A stretch of DNA of 64,000 bases, from the NCBI GenBank assembly GCA_964553615.1, contig CAZKMA010000010.1, forward strand, positions 1 to 64,000, in the 5' to 3' direction. Under the pieces are notes generated by a model. That model ran no database searches, had not been told where the DNA came from, and saw nothing but the letters and a program-made list of their open reading frames with translations. This DNA is from DATKUC01 sp964553615 (lineage in GTDB: Bacteria; Spirochaetota; Spirochaetia; DSM-27196; DATKUC01). A program made the position numbers and the translations under genes. Positions 25,099 to 32,578 of the stretch are shown one piece after another; positions within the stretch are counted from its first letter, which is position 1; every line of letters begins with the position of its first letter.

Positions 25099-26134
25099 TC
25101 GGCGCATCGAAGTGATCGACGAAGTCCACGATGCCGAGGTAGATGCCCTGGGCGAGTTTGTCGAGATAGGCGCTCGTCCCCAATAGCTTTGCCTCGGTCC
25201 GGTTGCTCACAAATCCCACTTCGACGAGTACGGCGGGCATCTTTGAATTGCGGACGACGTACCACGTTTGCGCCTTCAGCCCGCGGTTCGTCTCGTCGTT
25301 CCCGACCACCTTTGCCATCCCTTCCAGAATATCCTCTCCCAGGAGAGAGCTCTGAACCGTGTACTCTTCCTCCTTCATTGCATTCAGCAACGGGTAGATC
25401 TGACGGCCGGATTTCGCAAGCGTCGTGGGGTCTATAACGTCGCGCTGGTAGGTCGGGGGAAGATACCAGACTTCAAATCCGTTCGCGGCCGGGTCGAAGG
25501 ATGCGTTCGCATGGATCGAAACAAAGATTTTCGCCTGGTTCTTTTTCAGTTTGATGGCATTTGCTATTTCAGTCCGTTTGGCCAGACTGACGAATGTGTC
25601 TGTCCGGCGTGTCATGACGATCTTCATATGAGGGAAGTGCTTCCTGAGCCTTTTGTCGACGGCAAGCCCGACTGCGAGCACGATATTCTTCTCCATGAGA
25701 TGGTGAGTGGCGGTGTTGAACGGGTCGTGGATCGTGCCGGGATCCTTTCCTCCGTGTCCGGGGTCTATGATGATTGCCGCTATCTGCGGTCGCGTCGCGG
25801 TTGCCGCCGCGGGAGCGACCGGTAACGCCAGAGCTGATTCTATTGCGTGGGCGCCGGTTTCCGAGAACTCAATGGTACCGTTCGGTCCGCGGGAAACCTG
25901 ACCGAGCCGGATCATGCGGCGCTCGTTCAGGAAACCCCAGGAACGGCCTGGTTCAAAGGTCAGCTGGTTGGGCCCGACAACGATCGCCCCATATCCGAGA
26001 TATGGATCCCACTCGAGGGTACCACCAACGTGCGTGACTATCGTGTCTACGTTGACCTTCGCAAATACGGGAAAGAGTCCGAGCACCAGGAGTGCAGCTA
26101 CGATTGCGGTTATCCGAAACTGATGAGCGTCCAT
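25079..26134 (-). CDS. N-acetylmuramoyl-L-alanine amidase (Amidase_3)
   Basis: Exported cell-wall amidase of 351 aa. The signal peptide spans about residues 1-25 (TAIVAALLVLGLFPVFA). A short N-terminal domain is followed by an alanine-rich linker and the catalytic Amidase_3 domain from about residue 115. The zinc-site motifs are all present: IIIDPGHGGKDPG, the glutamate in MEKNIVLAVG, FVSIHANAS and the catalytic glutamate in VEVGFVSN. It cleaves the amide between MurNAc and the stem peptide in known relatives. It follows the ABC exporter genes by 51 nt on the same strand. Confidence 0.93.
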   Translation of the reverse strand: MDAHQFRITAIVAALLVLGLFPVFAKVNVDTIVTHVGGTLEWDPYLGYGAIVVGPNQLTFEPGRSWGFLNERRMIRLGQVSRGPNGTIEFSETGAHAIESALALPVAPAAATATRPQIAAIIIDPGHGGKDPGTIHDPFNTATHHLMEKNIVLAVGLAVDKRLRKHFPHMKIVMTRRTDTFVSLAKRTEIANAIKLKKNQAKIFVSIHANASFDPAANGFEVWYLPPTYQRDVIDPTTLAKSGRQIYPLLNAMKEEEYTVQSSLLGEDILEGMAKVVGNDETNRGLKAQTWYVVRNSKMPAVLVEVGFVSNRTEAKLLGTSAYLDKLAQGIYLGIVDFVDHFDAPTKDDLK

Positions 26135-26185
26135 ATCCCGATTATCGGTAATTGAGCGCAGTCTTTGATCCCGGATTGGTGTTCG

Positions 26186-26974
26186 TCAGTCTATGAGCCG
26201 TTTCTTGAGTCTCTCGATGGCCAGAAAGCCGAAAAGCAACGTAAAGAGCAAAACATAACCGAGATCCGCAATCAACAGTGGATCCGCCTGCGAAAGGCAT
26301 ATGCTGCGCGCCAGACGGACGGCATGCGTCAGCGGCAACGCTTCGGCAATCGGTCGAACCCATGCCGGCAGGTTGGTGAGTGGAAAAAAGACCCCCGAGA
26401 AAAAGAACATGGGCGAGATGAAGCCGGAAAAATAGAAGTTGAAGTGGTTGATATTCTTGACAAACGAGGTGATGAGCAGCGAGAGAGCGGCGAACATGGT
26501 TCCGGTCAGAAAGCCGATGACCGGTACCGGGTAAATTGTCCCGATGGGGAATATTCCTGCAATCCAGATGACAATCATAACGGCGAAGGTGAAGAAAAAC
26601 CCTTTGGTTCCTGCCCACAGTATTTCGCCGAGGAGAAGATTGTTAACGGTGATAGGAGCGGTGAGCATCCCGTCGTACACCTTGTCAAATTCCAGGCGGA
26701 TGAACGTACCAAACGAGCACTCGAACGCCGCAGTGAACATGGCGGTCGACACCAGGAGTCCCGAGGCGAGATACTGGATATAGGATACACCGCTCATCGA
26801 ATTGATGTAGGCGCCGAGGCCAATTCCGATTCCGACCAGGAAAATGAGTGGCTCGAGGAAGGGTGGCAGACCATTGCTGATGATGTTGCGGCTGTACACT
26901 CTGAAATGTCGAAACCAGACCGCAGCTATTCTGCTCCAGAAAGCGGGGTGTGGACGTCGACTACTGTCCGGCAT
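26186..26974 (-). CDS. ABC-2 type exporter permease
   Basis: Membrane permease of 262 aa with six hydrophobic segments, of the ABC-2/NodJ type. Recognisable stretches include VYSRNIISNGLPPFLEPLIFLVGIG, RLEFDKVYDGMLTAPITV and the C-terminal LPLTHAVRLARSI. It overlaps the ATPase gene by 14 bp, so the two subunits are translationally coupled. The exported compound is unknown; placement between Lnt and an amidase suggests an envelope-related role. Confidence 0.92.
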   Translation of the reverse strand: MPDSSRRPHPAFWSRIAAVWFRHFRVYSRNIISNGLPPFLEPLIFLVGIGIGLGAYINSMSGVSYIQYLASGLLVSTAMFTAAFECSFGTFIRLEFDKVYDGMLTAPITVNNLLLGEILWAGTKGFFFTFAVMIVIWIAGIFPIGTIYPVPVIGFLTGTMFAALSLLITSFVKNINHFNFYFSGFISPMFFFSGVFFPLTNLPAWVRPIAEALPLTHAVRLARSICLSQADPLLIADLGYVLLFTLLFGFLAIERLKKRLID

Positions 26975-27893
26975 TCAGGTTCCTCCCGGTTGCACGGAGG
27001 AACAGATCCTCCAGATTTGTCCTTCTCAGATAATACTCTCCGTGAGGGAGTCCTTCCGCCATCTGCTGCAGCAGCGTGTGCTCGTGACTGTAGTAGAGTA
27101 CCCGTTCGGCTCCTTCTTCTGTGCGAACCACGCCCCGCATTCGTTCGTCCAGCTGCGGCACCGAGTTCTTGTTCAATACCTCGAGCACGTGCCCCTCTAT
27201 CTCGTTTTCCAGGAGCTGCCGGGGATTGCCTTCCATGACCTTCCTGCCATGGTCCATGATTATCACTTCGTCGGCAATCTGGAACGCCTCTTCCATGTAG
27301 TGGGTCGTGAGCAGGATAGTCACCCCACTGTTCTTCAGCCCGCGCAGCTTGTCCCATATCAGTTGCCTGACCTGTGGATCCAGACCCGTGGTCGGTTCGT
27401 CCAGGATCAGCAACTCGGGTTCATTCATCAAGGCTCGTGCAATGATCAGACGTCGACGCATGCCGCCGGACAGCTCGCGTATTCGCGCCGGTTTCTTCGA
27501 TGACAGCTCCATGAACTCGAGCAGGTAGTCAATTCGCTCATCCGCCTTTGTCCTCGGAATGCCGTAGAGCCGCGCAAAAATGCGCAGGTTCTGTATTACG
27601 CTGAGCTCCTCGTCCAGGTCATCGTCCTGGGGTGCCACACCGGCGAGACTCTTTATGTGCAGTTCCTGGCGGCGTGGATCGTAGCCGAAAACGTTGATGA
27701 CGGTGTCTTTGTTGCGATCCGGCAGCGCCTTTGCGTAAAGCATCTTCATCATTGTGGTCTTTCCGGCGCCATTCGGCCCGAGGAATCCGCAACAACTCGC
27801 CTTTTTCACGGCGAAATCAAGGTCATCCACCGCCTTGAGGTCGCCGTAGCTCTTGTGCACGTGTTGCACTGATATTACTGTTTCCTGCTCCAT
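26961..27893 (-). CDS. ABC exporter ATPase, NodI-like
   Basis: Cytoplasmic ATPase of about 310 aa. Motifs: Walker A GPNGAGKTTMMKML, Q-loop GVAPQDDDLDEELSV, signature RELSGGMRRRLIIARAL, Walker B LLILDEPTTGLDP, H-loop TTHYMEEAF. The N-terminal boundary is uncertain: the ATG at 27893 gives a normal family start (EQETVISVQHVHKSYG), while an upstream ATG at 27920 or TTG at 27929 adds 9-12 residues; none has a clear ribosome site. It pairs with the overlapping ABC-2 permease. Confidence 0.92.
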   Translation of the reverse strand: MEQETVISVQHVHKSYGDLKAVDDLDFAVKKASCCGFLGPNGAGKTTMMKMLYAKALPDRNKDTVINVFGYDPRRQELHIKSLAGVAPQDDDLDEELSVIQNLRIFARLYGIPRTKADERIDYLLEFMELSSKKPARIRELSGGMRRRLIIARALMNEPELLILDEPTTGLDPQVRQLIWDKLRGLKNSGVTILLTTHYMEEAFQIADEVIIMDHGRKVMEGNPRQLLENEIEGHVLEVLNKNSVPQLDERMRGVVRTEEGAERVLYYSHEHTLLQQMAEGLPHGEYYLRRTNLEDLFLRATGRNLNAGQ

Positions 27894-27947
27894 TACAGAG
27901 AGGGTATCCGAAATCCGCATGCGGGCCAAGCACAGCGGCGTCCGCTG

Positions 27948-30056
27948 TCAGTTCAGGCGATCCCCGGGCTTTTTCCGCCAAGCATGCACAATGACCAGCA
28001 CTATCGACACGCCCGTCAGGGCCAGCATGAGCTGCGGAAACCAGTCTCCCCACCGTGTATACGGTGACTCATGCTCTGTGTGCATTGCGACATTCGCGGT
28101 CATAAACTCTTCCTTGTAGTAGGGGACCGACTGAATCAGCCGCCCGGTGTCATCCACGTACGCGGTCAGTCCGGACGCGGTTGCGCGCAGCAACGGTCGT
28201 CTGTTTTCTACCGCCCTGAAGAGGCTGTTGATGTAGTGCTGTTTCCCTTCCACCTTCGAGAGCGACCAGTAGTCGTTCGACAGGTTAATTATCGCCTGAG
28301 CTCCATTCAGAACGAACTGACGGACATCGTTCGGGAATGAGTCTTCGAAACATATGGGCGTGGAGAAAGAGATCTTCGGGGTATGGAAGACCACGTGCCG
28401 GGTTCCGGGTTTCCACAAGTATACATCAAAACTCTGAAGCATCTTGTACGCCCAGGGCAGTTGTTTTTCATACGGAAAATACTCCGTGAACGGTACGAGG
28501 TGAATCTTGTGGTAGGTTTCCACGCGCTTCCCCTCCGGAGAGAACAGTACCGAAGCGTTGTAGTCGGTTCGTATCTCCTGTCCGTTCGCTCCGGTGGAAA
28601 GGATGTAGTCATCGTTTCCGGTAACGAGCCATCGATGGATGCTCTTCTGGTATGCAAGAAACTCGTCCACCAACTTTGCCAGCGGGTACTTCTTGGGATC
28701 CATCGTGCTCCAGCGGCGGATGTTCGGAACGAAGGCGGTTTCGGACCAGACCACGAGGTCCGGATTCTGTTTGAGAGCCTGATTGGTCAAATTCCTGAGG
28801 ACATTGAGCGTCTGCCCGTAATCACTCTTGTGCGGATCGGTGTTTTCCTGGATGAGTGCAACGCGGACATGATGGGTAATCGGACGATTCTCCTGAACCT
28901 GAATTGCCAGTGCCCCGCCAACGACATCCACCAGGACTACCAGTGCGGCTGCAATGAGCGGGATGTATGAACGGGGTCGCCGGAAGACCTCGGTGGTGTT
29001 GAAGCTTCCCAACGGGGTATACCATCGAAGGAGCACGCTTGCAATGGCCGAGTTCACGAGAGTAACAATGAACGTGACTCCCCATATGCCGGTCAGGGAC
29101 GCAATCTGAATGAGTGGTCGCACATCGTACTGGCTCGATCCGATCATCCCCCACGAATAGCCGAGAAACCCGCGGGAACGCAACCAATCGAACGCTACCC
29201 ACGCTACCGGGATTATCAGATAGTTCCACCGGGGAAGCCGCTGAATGAGCGGAACGAGAACTATCATGAAAATTGTGTATTCAATTATGAAGATGACCGT
29301 AATGAACTGGAGCGACACAAGGCTGAAAGTGCCCAGCCAGAAGTTTGCAACCATTGTCTGGACTACGCCGAAACTGGTTCCGTAGAAAATTGCGCGTCCG
29401 GTTCGGGCCCGGGATATGGCGAGAATGAGCGGGACAAGCGATATGTAGGCAAGCGGCCACCACCCATTCAGATTCGCGAATGAGGGAAATGCCAGAGCGT
29501 ACAGCAGCGCCGAAACCAAAGTGAGAGGAAGGCCCCATACGCGCAACGTGTCCGCGGATCCAAGAGCGCGCGCTCTCAGATCCCGCCAACGCAGGCGAAA
29601 AAACGTGCCAACCCAACCGTTCAAAAGGAGCAGGGGAATATAGCGCGATGCGGAGTTCAATCGCTGAATGGTTGAGTCCGGAGCCAGACGCAGATTTCCG
29701 TGCGTCATTGCGAATCGTTGCGCGTAGCTCAGGTTGGCAGTAGACGCGAACAGGTAGGAGAGGAGAAACAACACCGTGGAAACTATGAAGAGTGTTTCCG
29801 GTGTACGGAACAGCGCATTCAGGTGAGCCTTCTCCTTTGCAGAGTGGATGCGAATGCCCCAGAGTGCGTAGAAGACAAGCAGCGCGAGAAACAGGAAATC
29901 CGGGACTGTCTTCGTCTTATGCATGCCGAAGGGTCCCAGGAGAAAGTTCAAAAACTCAACGCCCACAACAATGAGAACTGCAATGCCGGTGGCCCGGCGG
30001 TGAAAGGTCTTGCGGATTATCTCCAGGTTGAGCGGTCTGTCGGTATCTGGCGTCAT
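27948..30056 (-). CDS. lnt: apolipoprotein N-acyltransferase with N-terminal membrane extension
   Basis: Integral membrane enzyme of about 702 aa that adds the third acyl chain to lipoproteins. The canonical Lnt region starts near residue 175 (LVSALLYALAFPSFANLNGWWPL) and ends with a nitrilase-type domain containing the catalytic glutamate (VVWSETAFVP), lysine (YHKIHLVPFTEYFP) and cysteine (TPICFEDSFP). Lnt is usually about 510 aa; here about 175 extra N-terminal residues hold around four additional membrane segments (IAVLIVVGVEFLNFLLGPF, DFLFLALLVFYALWGI, LFIVSTVLFLLSYLF and a weaker fourth). The start at 30056 is favoured by AAGGA about 12-16 nt upstream; a frame from 30143 adds 29 residues. 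Confidence 0.93.
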   Translation of the reverse strand: MTPDTDRPLNLEIIRKTFHRRATGIAVLIVVGVEFLNFLLGPFGMHKTKTVPDFLFLALLVFYALWGIRIHSAKEKAHLNALFRTPETLFIVSTVLFLLSYLFASTANLSYAQRFAMTHGNLRLAPDSTIQRLNSASRYIPLLLLNGWVGTFFRLRWRDLRARALGSADTLRVWGLPLTLVSALLYALAFPSFANLNGWWPLAYISLVPLILAISRARTGRAIFYGTSFGVVQTMVANFWLGTFSLVSLQFITVIFIIEYTIFMIVLVPLIQRLPRWNYLIIPVAWVAFDWLRSRGFLGYSWGMIGSSQYDVRPLIQIASLTGIWGVTFIVTLVNSAIASVLLRWYTPLGSFNTTEVFRRPRSYIPLIAAALVVLVDVVGGALAIQVQENRPITHHVRVALIQENTDPHKSDYGQTLNVLRNLTNQALKQNPDLVVWSETAFVPNIRRWSTMDPKKYPLAKLVDEFLAYQKSIHRWLVTGNDDYILSTGANGQEIRTDYNASVLFSPEGKRVETYHKIHLVPFTEYFPYEKQLPWAYKMLQSFDVYLWKPGTRHVVFHTPKISFSTPICFEDSFPNDVRQFVLNGAQAIINLSNDYWSLSKVEGKQHYINSLFRAVENRRPLLRATASGLTAYVDDTGRLIQSVPYYKEEFMTANVAMHTEHESPYTRWGDWFPQLMLALTGVSIVLVIVHAWRKKPGDRLN

Positions 30057-30160
30057 CCCATGTCCGTCCTTGTGTTGAATCTGTGCATACCGAATACTAC
30101 GCGCGGCGTACGCTGTTAGTTCATTCGGCCGCACCTTGAGCAATTCGTCGGATCAATTCG

Positions 30161-30547
30161 TCAGAGCAATCTGAACACTACCAGAAATAGAGCGGAAGCC
30201 GCCGCCACCCATACAACAACAATAGCCACGGCTGCGGCACGATTCACCGGCAGCCGCTTGCTGCCTCTTTCCCGTGCCCGGTCGCGTGCGAGCGCAATAA
30301 CTTCCGCCGGAATGAGGCGGATAGAAAGCGCAATGCCGAGTGGAACAATGATAAGATCGTCCAGATATCCGATGACGGGAATGAAGTCGGGTATCAGATC
30401 AATCGGGCTCAGTGCATAGGCAACGACCAGGCCGGCAACGATGCGCGCATACCACGGGGTTCTTGGATCCCGATAGGCAAGATAGAGCACCAGTGTTTCG
30501 GTTTTCAGCCGTCGTGCCCACTGCTTCAATGACTGTAGAGGTCTCAT
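30161..30547 (-). CDS. DUF1232 (YkvA-type) membrane protein
   Basis: Small membrane protein of 128 aa from the ATG at 30547; a longer frame to 30625 would run through the region holding the divergent promoter. The DUF1232 core is clear: WYARIVAGLVVAYALSPIDL followed by IPDFIPVIGYLDDLIIV. A second hydrophobic segment ends the protein (AAVAIVVVWVAAASALFLVV). Function unknown. It is upstream of lnt on the same strand. Confidence 0.82.
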   Translation of the reverse strand: MRPLQSLKQWARRLKTETLVLYLAYRDPRTPWYARIVAGLVVAYALSPIDLIPDFIPVIGYLDDLIIVPLGIALSIRLIPAEVIALARDRARERGSKRLPVNRAAAVAIVVVWVAAASALFLVVFRLL

Positions 30548-30578
30548 GCCGAATTGAGTATACCTCAGGCAGGCAAAC

Positions 30579-30607
30579 TTGATGAACGGGGCGGAACCGG
30601 GTACGAT
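30579..30607 (+). promoter_or_regulatory. candidate promoter of the pseudouridine operon
   Basis: TTGATG (30579-30584) and TACGAT (30602-30607) are separated by the optimal 17 nt and precede the GAGGGAGA ribosome site of the TTG-started kinase gene. Confidence 0.45.
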
Positions 30608-30624
30608 ACCCAGAGGGAGATTCA

Positions 30625-31581
30625 TTGGCGCTCATCACGGTAATTGGCGGGGCGAATATAGACATCCAGGGATTTCCCGCTGCCGAACTGCGCCCGGCGG
30701 ATTCGAATCCGGGGCAGGTATTGATGAGTCCAGGCGGGGTGGGCCGAAACATCGCAGAGACTCTGGCGCTATTCGGTGAAACGGTGAATCTGATTTCTGC
30801 CTTCGGTGCAGACAGCCTGGGCACGTTCCTGCGCAATGAACTTATCCGCTCCGGGGTCGGCATTCAAGGATCCCTCCTTGTTGAAGAGATCGGAACTTCG
30901 GTTTATCTCTGCGTGCTCGAACGCTCGCGGGCGCTGCATGTGGCGGTTTCCGACATGCGCATTGTCGACCTTATTACACCGGACGTCATCCGGAAAAGGC
31001 GGGATCTCATTGCGGCGTCTGATCTGTGTGTGGTCGATGCAAATCTGAGCCGCGACACGATTGAACATATCGCGAAGACGGTCCGATCGGTTCCGCTCAT
31101 ACTGGATACGGTGTCTGCCGCAAAAGCGGGCCGCGCGGCAGGTTGTTTCGGGAGTTTTTGCGCAGTTAAACCGAATCGGGAAGAGGCGGGTATTCTGACC
31201 GGCACCGCAATCCGGAACAACCGGGACCTCTCCCGCGCGGCGGCGCGCTTTCATTCCGCCGGAACGGAGCGGGTGTTCATCTCCCTTGGCGAGCACGGTC
31301 TCTTCTATTCGGATTCCTCGGCACAGGGCATAGCCGCGCCTGCGCCGTTCAATGTGGTAAATGTGAGCGGAGCTGGAGATGCATTAACGGCGGCACTCGC
31401 GTTCGGAATGACTCACGGTTTCGACATAGAGTACTCCGCGCGGTATGCGGTGGCGGCCGCCTCGCTTACCGCCGCCTCCGATCGGACCGTATCGCCTTTG
31501 CTCGGTCCGGAGACAGTCGCGGCGGCCGCGGATGACGTACGTATAAAAGATCTGGAGGGTGAGAGTGAAGACGCTTGTTGA
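30625..31581 (+). CDS. psuK: PfkB-family sugar kinase, probable pseudouridine kinase
   Basis: Cytoplasmic kinase of 318 aa starting at TTG 30625 behind GAGGGAGA. PfkB signatures: an N-terminal GGANIDIQG, GGVGRNIAETLALFG, and the C-terminal anion-hole motif NVSGAGDALTAALAFG with the catalytic aspartate. It would phosphorylate pseudouridine to pseudouridine 5'-phosphate; that assignment rests mainly on the overlapping psuG gene, since PfkB sequences alone do not define the substrate. The two genes overlap by about 17 bp. Confidence 0.87.
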   Translation: MALITVIGGANIDIQGFPAAELRPADSNPGQVLMSPGGVGRNIAETLALFGETVNLISAFGADSLGTFLRNELIRSGVGIQGSLLVEEIGTSVYLCVLERSRALHVAVSDMRIVDLITPDVIRKRRDLIAASDLCVVDANLSRDTIEHIAKTVRSVPLILDTVSAAKAGRAAGCFGSFCAVKPNREEAGILTGTAIRNNRDLSRAAARFHSAGTERVFISLGEHGLFYSDSSAQGIAAPAPFNVVNVSGAGDALTAALAFGMTHGFDIEYSARYAVAAASLTAASDRTVSPLLGPETVAAAADDVRIKDLEGESEDAC

Positions 31582-32503
31582 GGTTTCGCCGGAAGTGGGT
31601 GCGGCAGTACGGGAAGGACTCCCTGTCGTCGCTCTTGAATCGACAATAATCAGTCACGGTATGCCTTATCCCCAGAATGTAGAGACCGCAATCAGGGTGG
31701 AGGATGTAGTCCGCAGGAGCGGTGCCGTGCCTGCGACAATTGCCATACTCGGCGGCCGGCTCAGTGCCGGGCTTTCTCACGATCAGATCGAGAGCCTCGG
31801 AAAAGCGGGAACGCAGGTAGCAAAGGTGAGTCGCCGCGATCTGCCTTTTGTTGTCGCCGACGGCCGGGACGGTGCAACCACCGTTGCCGCCACCATGATT
31901 GTGGCAGCAATGGCCGGCGTACGGATTTTTGCCACCGGCGGGGTTGGGGGCGTCCATCGTGGGGCACAGAAAAGCTTCGATATCTCCGCGGATCTCGAAG
32001 AACTTGCCCGAACCGATGTTGCGGTTGTCTGCGCCGGCGCCAAGAGCATTCTGGATCTCGGCCTGACGCTCGAATATCTGGAAACGCGCGGAGTTCCCGT
32101 TGTCGGATACGGCACCGATGAGCTCCCGGCCTTCTACACTCGAAGAAGCGGATTCAAGCTCGAATATTCGTTCGACACTCCGGCTGAAATAGCGCGCGCC
32201 CTCAGGAAGAAATGGGAGCTCGGTCTGTCGGGCGGGATGATCATTGCCAATCCAATTCCGGAAGCGTACTCTATGGAACCGGAAACCATCAACAAAGCAA
32301 TAGATCAGGCAATACGTGAAGCCGGCGAACGGAAAATCACAGGAAAGGAGACTACGCCGTTTCTCCTTTCCCGCATCAAAGAGCTCACCGGCGGGGACTC
32401 GCTTGAGTCCAACATTGAGCTCGTGCTCAATAATGCCGAGCTCGCCTCCCGGATTGCGGTGGAGTATTCGCACCTTCTCTTGCGTGAGTACCGGGAAGAG
32501 TGA
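31565..32503 (+). CDS. psuG: pseudouridine-5'-phosphate glycosidase
   Basis: Cytoplasmic enzyme of about 312 aa that splits pseudouridine 5'-phosphate into uracil and ribose 5-phosphate (IndA/PsuG family). Conserved stretches: VALESTIISHGMPYP with the catalytic glutamate, FATGGVGGVHRGAQKSFDIS, VVCAGAKSILDL with the active-site lysine, and IIANPIPEAYSM. The GTG at 31565 is preferred over the GTG at 31559 because GGAGGG ends 5 nt before it. Confidence 0.93.
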   Translation: MKTLVEVSPEVGAAVREGLPVVALESTIISHGMPYPQNVETAIRVEDVVRRSGAVPATIAILGGRLSAGLSHDQIESLGKAGTQVAKVSRRDLPFVVADGRDGATTVAATMIVAAMAGVRIFATGGVGGVHRGAQKSFDISADLEELARTDVAVVCAGAKSILDLGLTLEYLETRGVPVVGYGTDELPAFYTRRSGFKLEYSFDTPAEIARALRKKWELGLSGGMIIANPIPEAYSMEPETINKAIDQAIREAGERKITGKETTPFLLSRIKELTGGDSLESNIELVLNNAELASRIAVEYSHLLLREYREE

Positions 32504-32578
32504 TATCGTCGTACTCACCATCCTGCGCAACCTCGGACAACCTCGTCCGGATTCCGCATTGAAGAGGGCCAGCACAGC

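Noticed and set aside
26165..27238. Open frame of 357 codons on the plus strand
   Set aside because: Antisense to the ABC-2 permease and the end of its ATPase gene; charged and compositionally odd, with no domain.
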